From Nymphaea colorata (lineage: Eukaryota; Streptophyta; Magnoliopsida; Nymphaeales; Nymphaeaceae): 64,000 nucleotides of DNA. Under the pieces are notes generated by a model. The model saw nothing but the letters and a program-made list of their open reading frames with translations, ran no database searches and had not been told where the DNA came from. The stretch is from positions 25,319,662-25,383,661 of the forward strand of contig NC_045143.1 of assembly GCF_008831285.2 (NCBI RefSeq), given 5' to 3'. This document shows positions 25,814-37,781 of this stretch, piece after piece (position 1 is the first letter of the stretch; each line of letters begins with the position of its first letter). The position numbers were made by a program, and so were the translations under genes.

Positions 25814-26364
25814 CTCCCCCTCAAGTTTGGCATACATGTCGAACATGCCAAGCTTGCTAACATTCTTTTCAAATTGAGATGTATATAAGGATTTAGTTAA
25901 GATATCTGCAACTTGATCTTCAGACTTCATATAGGGCAGGATCAACTCTTTTGTGTCTATGCGTTCTCGTATGAAGTGACGATCTATCTCCACATGTTTG
26001 GTTCTCTCATGCAGGACTGGATTATTAGCCAGGTTAATCGCAGACTGTTGTCACAATACATCCTCATCTTCTCTTCCATTTTAACCCCAATATCTGCTAG
26101 AAGAATTTTGAGCCATAACATTTCTGTAACTCCCATAGCAACAGCCCTGTATTCAGCCTCAGCACTGGACCTAGAATAGACTTCCTGTCTTTTACTCCTC
26201 CATAACACCAGGTTACCCCCAAGAAATATGCAGGACCCTGTGGTAGACCTTCTAGTATTTGTGCATTCTGCCCAGTCTGCATCAGAGTATCCTTCAATGT
26301 TGAGTTGATCTTGCTGAGTATACAGTAATCCTTTCCCTGAGTCATTCTTTAGGTACCCCAACAC
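25808..26364 (-). pseudogene. copia RNase H region (frameshifted)
   Basis: SDADWAECTNTRRSTTGSCI, VLWRSKRQEVYSRSSAEAEY and IDRHFIRERI are the copia RNase H signature, ending in DQVADILTKSL. A frameshift near 25,990 breaks the C-terminal part. Confidence 0.92.
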
Positions 26365-27601
26365 TCTTTCTGCACTCTTCCAATGACAATCAATAGGAGC
26401 ATAAACTGACTTAACACACTCACAGCATATGTAATATCAGGGCGAGTAAGAGTAAGATAGATAAGCTTACCGACTAGCCGCTGATACCTCCCTTTTCCTT
26501 CCTCATCTAAGATTGTGCTAGTTTTGATGCTTATCCTTGTGCCAGACTCCATTGGAGTTAGAAAGGGCCTACATCCAAGTTTACCTAGCTCCTTTAACAG
26601 ATCCAAAGTGTATTTTCTTTGGCTCATAACCAGCCCCGTCTCTGACCGAGCAATCTCTATCCCCAGAAAGTACCTTAGTTTACCCAAATCTTTAAGATCA
26701 AATTCGACAGCTAACCTCTCCTTCATCTTCTTTTTCTCTTCTTCATCGTCACTTGTGACTATCATATCATCAACATACACAAGAAGGAGATTCACCAGGC
26801 TGCTTAATGAAAAGAGTATGATCACCATTCCCCTGTTTGTATCCATTAGTCTTCATCACTATCCTCAGTCTTTCAAACCATGCTCTAGGGGACTGCTTTA
26901 ATCCATACAAGGCTTTCTTGAGATGACAGCATTTCCCGCTTTGAACATATCCAGGAGGCATGCTCATGTATACCTCTTCTTCTAGATGGTCGTTCAAGAA
27001 TGCATTCTTGACATCAAGCTGATCCATACTCCACTTCTTTTGCACGGCAAGAGCTAAGATAACCCTCACAGTTTTTAGTTTGGCAACAGGAGCAAAAGTT
27101 TCAAGATAATCAATACCATATTTCTGGCTAAACCCCTTTGCAACAAGGTGAGCCTTATACCTTTCCACAGTACCATCTGGTTTGTACTTCACATTGAACA
27201 CCCACTTGGAACCAACTAAATGAGTACCCTTGGGAATATCAACAACTTCCCAAGTGTCATTCTTCGCCAAGGCATCCATCTCCTCTGTCATGGCCTGTAG
27301 CCATTTAGGATCCTCTCTAGCATCTTCCACACACCTGGGGATAACAGACTTAGACAAGGATGTAATAAAGCATTTGTAATTCTTACTCAGTTTCGCATAA
27401 GAGACAAATCTCTGAATAGGATGAGAGGTACAAGACCTAGTGCCCTTGCGCAGGGCTATAGGAAGCTCTTCCTTGATCAGACTTGGGTCATCTAGGGAAC
27501 TCACAGGATTGGGATTGGTTACACCAACATTTTCAACCACATCAGTCTTCTTCCTTTCGTACACCTTGCCAAACAAGTGATCACGGGTTGTAGGCTGATT
27601 A
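26349..27601 (-). pseudogene. copia reverse transcriptase region (frameshifted)
   Basis: WVFNVKYKPDGTVERYKAHL, VAKGFSQKYGIDYLETFAPV and [10 protein letters not shown] are the N-terminal RT blocks. LLVYVDDMIVTSDD near 26,770 holds the YVDD catalytic motif, and LRYFLGIEIARS follows. A frameshift near 26,800 separates the fingers from the YVDD palm segment and a second near 26,380 separates RT from RNase H. Confidence 0.94.
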
Positions 27602-28659
27602 TCAGCACGGCCCCCCGTCCATGTGACTGTCTCTATCATCTCTGACTGTGGCTGCCACACTGTCACTAGCCTTGTAGTCCAAGAAATCCATAAAATGAAT
27701 CAACTGATTTGAGGAATACTCTTCACTATTGTTCCCTAGACACTCCCCCTGAAGAGGATTCCCATGAAAGTATGCCTCATGTTCATGAAAAGTAACATCC
27801 CAGGAGACATAGACTTTAGAAGTGGTAGGATCAACACATTTGTATCCCTTCTGAGTGGAGGAATACCCCAGGAAGACAGCCCTGATAGACCGAGGGTCAA
27901 GTTTCTTAAGAGTGGGACTATGGTCATGAACAAAACATACACACCCGAACACCCGAGGAGTAAGAGGCCAGGGATTCTGAGTCGGCCAAAGCATGGAATA
28001 CGGGAAATGACCTTGCAACACACGGGTAGGCATACGGTTAATAAGGTGGGCACTAGTGAGAAGTGCATCACCCCAATAGCGCTTAGGAACCCGTTGATGG
28101 AACATAATAGCCCGGGTAACATCTAGTAAATGGCTATTCTTTCGTTCAGCCACGCCGTTTTGGGGAGGTGTGTAACTGCAGGATGTTTCATGAACAATAC
28201 CCTTGCTCTTCAAGAAATCATCTAGGGATTGAGAGACATACTCTCTAGCATTATTAGTGCGAAAAGCTTGGACAGAGGTCTGAAACTGAGTCTCAACAAA
28301 AGCCACAAAGTTTTGACAATAACGGGAACTTCACTACGTTCTTTCAACAGGTACACGAACGTACAACGGGAGTAATCATCAATAAGAGTCATAAAGTAGT
28401 AGAAACCACGACAAGTGGGTACTCCCAAAGGACCCCAAACATCAGAATGAACCAAAGCAAATGGACGAGTGGTTTTATTGAATGAAATAGGGTACGAGGC
28501 CCTAACATGTTTAGCCAACTGACACACTTCACAGGTCAAGGAGTCCATGGACATAGAATGAAACAAACTAGGAAACAACTTCTTAATCAACTGAAAGGGA
28601 AGATGACCAAGCCGCTCGTGCCATCGCATAATAGTAGATCTGTCTTCCGCGCCTGACAA
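27602..28659 (-). pseudogene. copia integrase region (frameshifted)
   Basis: MRWHERLGHLPFQLIKKLFP and CEVCQLAKH form the pre-integrase zinc region. ALVHSDVWGP gives the first catalytic Asp, and FRTNNAREYVS is where the second Asp normally sits. Here the family RTDN is RTNN, so that residue is lost. PPQNGVAERKN supplies the Glu. A frameshift near 28,300 splits the core, and another falls in a G6 run near 27,610. Confidence 0.92.
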
Positions 28660-28674
28660 CTGTCCACTAGTGGC

Positions 28675-29239
28675 TTAAATATGCGCAGACGCAACCTGCA
28701 CAGGCAGTCTGTAGAGTCCATCAGTAGCTGAACCAATCCCAATCTTCTGCCCCGTCACCAAGTCCTGCAGGAAACATCGATCAGCAGAAAAAATCAGATT
28801 ACAATTTATTTCCTTGGTAATACTGCTAACAGACAACAAATTCACAGGGATATTGGGAACATGAAGAGCATTATGAAGACAATATTTATTGAACAAGGAC
28901 AAACTCCATTTCCCAGCCACAGAGATAGAAGAGCCATCAGCCATAGACACACGTTGCTGCCCAGAAGACAATTTGTATTCTTGGAACATCGTAGGGTCCC
29001 CTGTCATATGATGCGTAGCGCCACTGTCAACAATCCAATCACCATGTGAGGAATTACCTTGATCACTAGTGGCAACAAGAGCTTGGGCTAACTTAGCCCC
29101 CTCAGACTTAGAGGCATCCTCCTGAGTAGTAGACAGTCGGCTGATATAAGCTTGCAGTTCTTTGAGTTGATCGGAAGAGAGCTTCGATTTGGCAACATTT
29201 GACGAACCACTCTGACTAGGCTCAGGCACAAAAGGACTC
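28675..29239 (-). pseudogene. copia protease region
   Basis: WIVDSGATHHMTG near 29,020 carries the aspartic protease DSG triad, followed by HVPNIPVNLLSVSSITKEIN and FLQDLVTGQKIG, typical of copia polyproteins. The catalytic triad is intact. The frame ends in a TAA at its 3' end, separating it from the pre-integrase domain that continues in the same frame. Confidence 0.9.
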
Positions 29240-30102
29240 CGCCGACTAGGAGGGGGACGACCCTGGACAAGACGATTCTCTGGATGAAGATCCCAACAAA
29301 AATCAACAGAATGTCCCGATTTGTTGCAATGGCTACACCGTCGAGCAGGGCGCTATCCAATCCCTGAAGCACGACTATCAAAGGCTGATGGAAAACTTCC
29401 CTGACTGGAGTCAATGTGCATCACTTGGCGTCACTGTTCCTCAGATTCCACACGAGCATACACCTCTTCAATCCCGGGGATCTCGTCACAGTTAAGAATT
29501 TGGCTCCTAATAGGTTCAAATTCATCGCGTAAGCCTCCAAGGAAAATAAAAGTCCTGTCCATCCATTCCTTGTCCCAATACAAGGCATAATCCGAACCAC
29601 AATGCCAGTCATCATTCACATGGTAGTCTAGTTCCTCCCATTTAGTCTTCAGGGCTGCAAAGTAAGAGGCAATAGACAGGTCACCCTGTTTAAGAGCGTA
29701 GATGCTGCGTTTGATTTGGTATGTACGTAAGACTCTCTTCTTACGGCCATACATCCGAGCAAGCATAGTCCACATGTCATATGCAGTCGATTTACGCAAG
29801 ATCAAAGGCTGAATATCTGCAGAAACAGAGCTAATAATCCATACTTTAACCTGACTATCTTCCAACGCCCAAGTCGCCCATCGCGGATCGGTTTTAGAAG
29901 GTGCAGGCTTCTCCCCAGTAATATATGACAGGCGAGCATGACTGCTTATCCCGATTTCTATGGCAGCAGACCAAGAGAGATAGTTGTCCTTCTTCAGCCG
30001 GATAGAGGTGACTTGAACAGGCAAGTTCTCGCTCTTGGTATTGCTGCCCGTGTCTAGGGAATCATCGATCTTGGGAGTCATCGCTTCGGCCATAACAATC
30101 AC
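29240..30102 (-). pseudogene. copia gag (disrupted)
   Basis: The capsid-like region includes YLSWSAAIEIGI, YDMWTMLARMYGRKKR and FLGGLRDEFEPIRSQIL, typical of the copia gag family that packages element RNA. It ends in a zinc knuckle CSHCNKSGHSVDFC near 29,300-29,338, intact in the CX2CX4HX4C pattern. An in-frame TGA near 29,430 and an in-frame TAG about 80 bp later interrupt it before the knuckle. Confidence 0.92.
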
Positions 30103-30346
30103 CCAAGAAAAGCAGTAACCAGCACCAGAGACGACAAACAGGAGAAAGCGAAGGCGGAGAAAACACTGGCGGTGATGGCGACGACGGGCGGCGGCACTGG
30201 GACGAGTGGCTGCAGTAAAACTGACGCCGGTGACGGCGCTGGAACAAACGGCGGCAGCGGCGGCGGGCTAGAACCGGTGGCGGCGCTGGAACAAACGGCG
30301 GAAACAACGGAAACGCACGATCACAGAGCAAAAATCCACACACGCG

Positions 30347-30360
30347 GTGGCTCTGATACC
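30347..30360 (-). other. Primer-binding site of the copia element
   Basis: The minus strand reads TGGTATCAGAGCCA, complementary to the 3' end of plant initiator methionine tRNA, one base inside the 5' LTR. Confidence 0.9.
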
Positions 30361-30361
30361 A

Positions 30362-30649
30362 TGTAGAAACACGTAACAAGAAAGAGAAAAAGAGAGGAAA
30401 CACACGATATACATGAAAAACCTCAAAGAGAGGTGAAAAACCACGGAGAAGCTCTAACCTAGGGGCACAACCGCAACCCTAGGAGAGAGAAAATGTTATT
30501 CCAACTTAATCAACAATTACACTTAAGTGGAGAATATAAGAGGGAGAGATAGAAAGACCCGCCTAGGGTACCGAGCTAGCCTCGGTACCCATGCCCATGG
30601 GACCGGGTCCATATCTGGACCCGGTTCCCTATTACAATACATTCTAACA
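30362..30649 (-). repeat. 5' LTR of the copia element
   Basis: 288 bp. On the minus strand it starts TGTTAGAATGTATTG and ends CGTGTTTCTACA, directly followed by the primer-binding site. Confidence 0.95.
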
Positions 30650-31038
30650 GGTTTAAACTTGTTGGACACTGACATTGGTATCTATGTCTGCACCTCAGTT
30701 TTTCCTTCTTCTAATTCATTGATTTGTATGCAGAGTTGCTTGAATAAATCATGCAAAGAAGGCCTGTTAGGCTGTTAATGACATCTTTGGTTTTGTAATG
30801 TTAGACTTTGTCGAATGTGAACAAACCGGTAAAAGGATAGTGATAAACTTTTTTCTTGGCAATAGCTGCTTAGCTTGAGTACTTGTCCTTTTACACATTG
30901 AGAGAAGATAATTACCTTTGTGAACTTTATTTCTCCTTTGACTCACATGGTGCCTAGTATTAATCAAGAATAGGTCTCCGTTTGGCTTCGTTTGTGTTGT
31001 CAAATATCTAACATACGGGCTGTGGAATTGTTATGCAG

Positions 31039-33098
31039 TATGTGAACATGCATATTCCTTGGCACAGAACTTAAGGGGTGTCTTGCAATTCAAAACTGGT
31101 CTCATTTCAGTTATCAAGGTACATGAATGTTTATGACTTTAAGTCTTTTAGTTAGACTAACATATTTAAAGCTAATGTTTATGTCATCTGCTTTGAGTCT
31201 TTGACTTACATTTTTTTAAGTAGCTTATAAATCTTTATCTCTTTTTCTTCACCTTTTTTAGTAGCAAACTTTTATTTTTTACTCTCTGGTTATCCTTGAG
31301 ATGAACTTTTCCAAAGCTCTGATGTGTGTTCTGTTTTCAAAAACAATTTACAGCTCTCCATTTTTATTTTTTCTAGCAAAAACTTTCCAAACGAGAAGCA
31401 TGAGTCATAGATAGGACCCAGGATATTGCCCATTTGTAGGAGTTTTACAAGCTATACAGGGAAAAACACAAAATAGATGAGTTACAGGAGGAAGAATTGA
31501 GGTTGAGAGAATCTGGTGCTTTTAGCGGCAACCTTGGCGAGTATGAATCAAACTTAACATTGTTCACAACCTTCTGCTTTTTATATCTACTATGAAACAT
31601 CCATGACTGTCTGATCCTTTCGGTTATGAAATGCAAAGTGATGCCTTTTTTCGCTGTTAGTTACAATGGTAACTGTGTGCAGCTGCGAACATGCAAATAC
31701 ACATACATAAACCTGGCGGTCTCAAACTCTTAGATGTTGTTGTTTTGAGATATGCAGTTCATTACGCCTAGGGCTGTTTGACAGATTCTTCTTTTTGACT
31801 CAACATTGTATAGCCTATGCAAATTACATTTTGAACCCCAAGAATTATGTTGCTTCCTGTTTCTAGTGCCACATCCATGTGGCATAAATCTAGGTAATGT
31901 TGAGGAAATCTGGAAAATGTAATGAAGAAAAGGATTCTTCCCTTGAATTTTGCTGTTACCTGCATTATCTTGTTAACATTTTAGAAGATGGTCCAACCCT
32001 GCACATTTGGCTGTGTGGTCAAAAGTGATTGACAGCCTAAGGTGACATACTTCTAAAAAGGCCTTGGTTGGAACTTGCTGGAAACTGGTCAGCCCTTTTA
32101 ATACAAATAAAAGAGAAAAGAGAATAGAAAAAAGAAAAAGGAAGAAGAATAATAAACATAGGAGGAGAAGGAAGTAGTAGAATAATGGAAAAAGGTAAGC
32201 AGGAAAACTAGAAGAACAGAAGAGGATAGGGATTTCAAATCTCCCTTGCCCCAACTAACCTAGAAGAAGATGGGATAAGAACAGCAAAAGTTATTCAAGT
32301 AAAAATGCAAAATTTACTTCTTTATTCTTAGTATGGGCTGCCTCTGTCCCTAGTTTGGTGCATGAGCCTGCTTTTAGTTGCACAACTCTTGGCGGTTGCT
32401 CTTTATGATTGGGATAGGGTTGACAACTTCACAATATTTCAGTAGCTTAGTCTTTTGAATAGCTTAGAGTGTTAAAATGACCAAAAGGTTTGATATTTCA
32501 AAAATTTTTCTAGATATTGGTACTTTAAAAACAATCTGATAATAAAGTTCAAGTACTGCAACATTGTAAAAAATGTCATACCATTATCGTGGTATTATTT
32601 ATTGCCATAGCAACAAAATACTTTTACATGTTCATATAATTTATATATTACATATTGAAATGACTTTGTCTTCGTTTTTATTTCTTTTATATGTAATGAG
32701 CTTATGATTTTTTTCTTTTGATAATATTGTAAAAAAGTGCTATAGGTCCTTTTACCATATTTTGGTGAAAGTGATGGCCTTAGCTTGTAAACTAGTTTAG
32801 TAGTCTTTAGGGTCCTTGTGCCTGCTGTTGTCACTACATGGTTAAATGAATTTTGTTTAATTTATTCAAGATGTGCTATGCTTTTGTGGGAGGTTCTGTT
32901 TAACTAAAATCTGCATATCATATGATTGCCCATCCCACAATATATGTTAACTTAATATTTTATTGTTAATCCAGGTTAGAACGCAGAAGCCTGAAAAGAA
33001 AGAGGGTTTTGGAAACATTGAAAGTTCTTGGAGCAGTTGTTGAACAGCTCAGTAAGGAAGTATGCCCAGAAGATGCAGACAGGTTAATTCCTGAAGAG
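31039..33098 (+). pseudogene. Callose synthase (CALS9/GSL10-type) pseudogene, three exons
   Basis: These match exons 2-4 of plant CALS9/GSL10, a plasma-membrane 1,3-beta-glucan synthase acting in cell-plate and pollen development. Exon 2 (31,039-31,118) reads CEHAYSLAQNL then RGVLQFKTGLISVIK and lacks the usual six-residue DPNSEG between them. Exon 3 (31,377-31,540) reads QKLSKREA, TGA stop (31,401), VIDRTQDIAHL, TAG stop (31,437), EFYKLYREKHKIDELQEEEL. Exon 4 (32,975-33,098) reads LERRSLKRKRVLETLKVLGA and ends DADRLIPEE. Splice sites and phases are still correct. The first exon and the remaining roughly 45 exons are not on this strand nearby. The two stops show this copy cannot make the enzyme. 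Confidence 0.88.
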
Positions 33099-33149
33099 GT
33101 TGGTTCTTTAAATTTTCAATTCCTGAAGAGGTTGGTTCTTTAAATTTTC
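33086..33149 (+). repeat. 32-bp tandem duplication covering a splice donor
   Basis: A unit starting AATTCCTGAAGAGGTTGG occurs twice without interruption (33,086-33,117 and 33,118-33,149). It duplicates the end of callose synthase pseudogene exon 4 and its GT donor. Confidence 0.95.
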
Positions 33150-33247
33150 ATTGGTAGTACTGATTAATAATGAACTCCAAAATGCTGATCTTTTGCTTTT
33201 CTAATTATCAAGTGCAGTCTGTGTTTTTGTTTATCTGAAAGCCATTA

Positions 33248-35150
33248 TGTTGGGTATGGAAGTAGAGAAGATGGAGAAGAGAAGAACGTGAGGAAGGAGG
33301 AGAGAATAGGTAGCAGTCATTAGTTTCTTGGCTGCTCCTCTTTCATTAGACTAAATAATGATTAGGGTTATGCTTAACCCTTTACATAAAGAGTCCAATA
33401 AAAATTTAAAATTCAGCTTGCTACCTAATATTAAATCCCAAAATACATAAAACTTTAAATACCAAAGCAACATGTTTCCTCAACACTCCCCCTCAAGCTG
33501 GAGCATAGATGTCTATCATGCTCAACTTGCTACAACACTTCATGAAATTGGATATCGGAAGAGCTTTGGTAAATATATCTGCAAGTTGGTCTTCGGAAGC
33601 AACATACTCAGTAGAAATAATCCTTGCTTGGACCAAGTCTCTAATGTAATGACAAACAACTTCAATATGCTTGATCCGTTCGTGGAAGACCGGATTATTT
33701 GCTATATAAGTAGCCGCTTTATTATAACATTGCATTTTTATAGGCAATTCTACCTGAATTCCAAGGCCTTCTATTATGCCTCTCACCCACGTGATTTCAG
33801 TGGTTGTTTGGGCGATGACTCGATATTCTGACTTCGCACTCGATCGAGCAACAACAACTTGGTTTTTACTTCTCCAAGAGACTAAGTTGTCACCAACAAA
33901 GATACAGAATCCTGTAGTGGACTTTGTGTCATCAATTGAGCCTGCATAATCTGCATCAGAATAAGCTTCCATCTGAAATGAGGTGCTTCTTCTAAATAAT
34001 AAACCCTTTTCAGGGGAGCCTTTTAGAAATTTCAATAATAACATAGCTGCACCCCAATGGGCTTTTCTTGGCTTATCCATAAATTGGCTTAGTTTTTCCA
34101 CAGCAAAGGACATATCAAGTCTAGTAATTGTTACGGATAGTAGCTTCCCAATGAGAGACCGGTATGATTTGCTATCAACAGGTTCAAATTTGTCATCATA
34201 TAAATGAGTCTTGAGAATTCATAGGAATAGATGTTGGTTTAGTTCTAGTCGTACCGTGTAGCAAATCAAGAACATATTTTCTTTGAAAAAGGACTAGACC
34301 TTCTTTACTTCTTGCCACTTCTATCCCTAAGAAGTAACATAGAGAGCCAAGATCTTTAGTAAAAAAATGTTGTTGTAAATACTTCTTTGTGTCTTGTATT
34401 TCTTGTTCATTGTCACCAGTTAAAATAATATCATCCACATATATCACCATAACAACTATACCTCTTGAATTCCTTTTTATGAAAAATGAATGATCTAAAA
34501 GAGCTCTTTGAAACTCAAACTTAAACACAACATCACACAACTTCTGAAACCATGCTCTAAAACTCTGTTTCAAACCATATATAGCCTTCTTTAACAAACA
34601 AACCTTGGTACACTCCCCCTGTTTCTCAAAGTCAGGTGGTTACTGCATATAAACCACTTCAGTTAAATCCTCATACAAAAAGGCATTTTTAACATCGAGT
34701 TGGTACATGTTCGAACCATAATGAACTGCAACAGATATAATGAGGCGTATAGTGCCCAAACGTGTCACAGGAGAGAAAGTTTCAAAGAAGTCAACACCAT
34801 ATGCTTGTGTGTATCCTTTTGCTACCAACCGTGCCTTGTAGCGCTCAACTATACCATCTGAGTTGTACTTGATAGTGAAAACTCATTTCAAGCCAACAAT
34901 ATCTGCCCCAGAAGGAGGTTCAGTGAGATACCAAGTGACCTCCGTCATAGCTTGGTACCACTTACAGTCCAACATAACTTATTCATGTGAAATAGGAATA
35001 GATGTAGCTGACAAGGCATCAATAAATTTGCACATATGATGTAAATTTGCACATATGATCTCCCACATGAGCTGTACTAACAAACTTAGAAAGAGGATGA
35101 ATTATGTGAAGGATCTGAATTATAAAAACCATCACAGCTTGGCCTGCAGC
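33248..35150 (-). mobile_element. 5'-truncated Ty1/copia element with 3' LTR
   Basis: A 238-bp LTR-like end (33,248-33,485, TG...CA on the minus strand) is followed by a polypurine tract (GAGGGGGAGTG). Then come RNase H (YSDADYAGSIDDTKSTTGFC, LVSWRSKNQVVVARSSAKSE; 33,493-34,113), RT with MVIYVDDIILTGDNEQE (34,196-34,597), and upstream RT with [20 protein letters not shown] and [12 protein letters not shown] (34,640-34,828). Frames are broken between blocks. Similarity fades near 35,100-35,150 in the integrase-RT linker. Gag, protease, integrase and the 5' LTR are missing. Confidence 0.9.
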
Positions 35151-36251
35151 TCTTGATTGTATTATCAGTAACAACACATTCAACAAAACTTTCGAGGATC
35201 GGTGAGAACAGTAACATAATGTTTGGGATCCATCTTCAATGAGTGCTAGACAATACTCTTTCCTGGAAGAATGTCTAAATTCAGCTTAAAGTTATCCACA
35301 AAGATAGACAAATAGAAAACTCTCAATATCTTTATCTTTCTTGATTGTAATTTTTCCATTAAGTAACGCCAACAAGTCCACATTCACAGACCCGTGACTA
35401 AGCACTTGCTAGCAGGCTAGAGCTTATAGTGCAAGATTAGGATCGCAAATCATGCTAGCTTCATGCAAATAGTTGCCATCCAATGAACCATTAGAGAACC
35501 TAGGTTTTTGGCCAAGAAGAATATAACTGAAAAACCCCAACCCAATAAATACTTTATTCTTTCAAGTGCATTGGTAATCAGAAAAAAATATAGAAAGTAT
35601 GATGCATAAACTTCAGTGCCCCCACTTATTGAAAGTAAAAGCAGAAACTTGATGTATAAATTCAATAAGGCCAGTGTTTTCAACTTCTAGAAGATGCTCA
35701 AGCAGCATTCGCCAAACAATCAGACTCTTGATAATTTTCAGAAAACTAACATCAGGATGTTTTATTTTCTTTATTGTACCCAATTATCTGTACACACTAT
35801 GTGACTCAAATCCAATCTTGAGAGATCCCAAAATAAGGATCTGGAGATCATGACACTCCATATGGGTTTGTTATGATCAGAATTTTCATGGAAATCCAGC
35901 TAATTAACCATTGAAACAGTCATCTTCACAGAATTGGAGACAAAGAAACACGTTTGGTACTTGCTTCTAGGATGGGCTTGGTTTCTACAACAGAAATATT
36001 TCATTTCGACAAAATACCAAACTTTGTCAATGCATCGGAGAAGAGCATCTATTATTAAATGAATCAAAAGTCATCATCATTGAGGGAACTAGAAACCAGT
36101 TATACCAAAATGGCAAACTCCATTTTCAGGTCAAATGACACCTAAACTTCACAGGAACACGAGCCCATGAAGCAACTAAAAGTAAAACACAATCATGCTA
36201 TCGCATCAGCAGACCCAGAAAATTTCAAACCTTAAGATTGAAAGGACTCAC
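35151..36251. other. No gene recognised between copia remnant and callose synthase exon 1
   Basis: I see no exon of callose synthase on the minus strand here, although this is where intron 1 of the exon at 36,252 would run. AT-rich, no clear repeat ends. Confidence 0.5.
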
Positions 36252-36456
36252 AAATCTGAGCGACATTGGGATCATCTTCTTGTACTTCATCAGCTGCTCT
36301 GAGTATCACATCAATATCTGCGCTCCTTGCAAGAGAGGAGGGGATCTTTCCCGCAATGCTGCTAACAGCTTGCCCGAACGCATTAGCCCCACCCCAACGC
36401 TCCCTACTCAGGACCACCTCCACCAGCCTCTCCCAATTGGTCTCCACTCTGGACAT
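36252..36456 (-). pseudogene. Callose synthase (CALS9/GSL10-type) first exon, isolated
   Basis: Starting at ATG 36,456 the exon reads MSRVETNWERLVEVVLSRER and later IPSSLARSADIDVILRAADE then DPNVAQI, matching the N terminus of CALS9/GSL10. It ends at a strong donor (TTT|GTGAGT) in phase 1, exactly the phase required by the exon 2 found at 31,039 (T + TA TGT GAA). That exon lies on the opposite strand about 5 kb away, and no other callose synthase exon follows on this strand in the window. The reading frame is intact, so this could be the true 5' end of a gene broken by inversion or by misassembly. As it stands it is an orphan exon. Confidence 0.82.
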
Positions 36457-36892
36457 CTTGCCCCCTCAAGACATTAAACTCCTCTCTGTCACTGCACCAA
36501 GATACATAGAACGACCAATAGTCAAGCAACCAATCAACAATCCGCCAGACGTAAAAAAGAAGAAAGAGAAATTCAAACGAACTACAAGTATCAGGCTCCA
36601 AATCAATGTCTAGAAAATGAAGTAAACAGTTAAGACCAAAATCCTGGATCAACGAGACAACCGCTAAGCACCAAAACAAGAAACGTCGACAACCTCGACG
36701 TCAATGAGATCAATAAAGAAACGAAGCAGAGAAATGATAACCCAAAAAAGGGGACCATGAAACATAGAAACTAGATCATCGGCCTCGAAACAAGCCAAAA
36801 TCTCACCTAAAATTGCCAACCCAAAACGAGAATCCTAGCGCCAAAACAAATGGTACAAAACCGAAAGTGACATCCAAATGACCCATGAGTTG

Positions 36893-36913
36893 GTGTGGGC
36901 AACTTGCCCACAC
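36893..36913. repeat. Near-perfect 21-bp palindrome
   Basis: GTGTGGGCAA is followed by one C and then its reverse complement TTGCCCACAC. It lies about 440 bp upstream of the orphan callose synthase exon 1. Confidence 0.85.
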
Positions 36914-37781
36914 GAGCTTCCACGAACTTCGCCCACTATTCTTGGTAACTGGGTTTTTGATGAACCTAATTTTGACCATCACTCAAACACGCTTTAAAGA
37001 AGACGTAATGCCATTCTAGGGTGTCACCCAACTATACCATTAATTTTTGTTGACCGGTTCGCGGTGTGGCCTACTTCATGGAAGAGACAGATCAGGCTTG
37101 ATAAGGCAGCTAGGAGATAGGCTCCATCCCATTTATTCCCAACAAAATTATATTGATTTACAAAAATGCAAAGCATCAAGAAGGCTTCAAGTAGACTGGA
37201 CAACTTGCAAGTTGAAAGGCTGTAAGTCATTATTCCAGTTAAGTTTTTAAAAAAAAATTCATAAATTTAATTATTTAAAAGAGATAAAAACGATTTGAAA
37301 TAAATTTCTTAATTTAAGCACTAATATGCAATATTTCAAACAATGAGCAGTAACTTGTGAACCAGCTAATTATTTATTCACTCGGGGTGCAAAAGGCCAA
37401 AGATGATATTATTTTCTAAACATCAAAAGCATAAATTAATTGGCGCCTTCAAAATCATGAAATTTACACCAAAATGGAATAACACGAGAAAGAAGGGAGT
37501 CACCTTTGGAAAACCAAAGCAAGAGAGGGAAGGATCTGAACCATCAGTTTGAGGATGGACGGTCAGAAAGCCTTTATCTTATGGCGGTCCCTTCTCTGTA
37601 TGCCAATCACGTGACCATGGACGTCGTGGTTGGTGGGTCCCACTAGAGGGGAAATGGCGGAGGGAAATGAAAAGGGCCCCCAAAACCGTCTTCCTTATGG
37701 AGGCAACCGTTAGTTGCCGGTAAGCAGGTCAATGGGCACGCGAAATCGGACCAACGAGTCTCCACCTTGGTTAGGACAAAG

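Larger units (their letters stand above)
25526..30649 (-). mobile_element. Full-length Ty1/copia LTR retrotransposon
   Basis: The 5,124-bp element has matching 288-bp LTRs (25,526-25,813 and 30,362-30,649) with TG...CA ends on its own strand. A 5-bp target duplication GGTTT lies at 25,521-25,525 and 30,650-30,654. Next to the 5' LTR (right side) is the primer-binding site TGGTATCAGAGCC for initiator Met-tRNA. Next to the 3' LTR is a polypurine tract CTTGAGGGGGAGTG. Order gag, protease, integrase, RT, RNase H defines Ty1/copia. The LTRs differ at about nine positions (about 97 percent identical). At least three in-frame stops and five frameshifts make it non-autonomous. It lies upstream of the plus-strand callose synthase exons. 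Confidence 0.97.
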
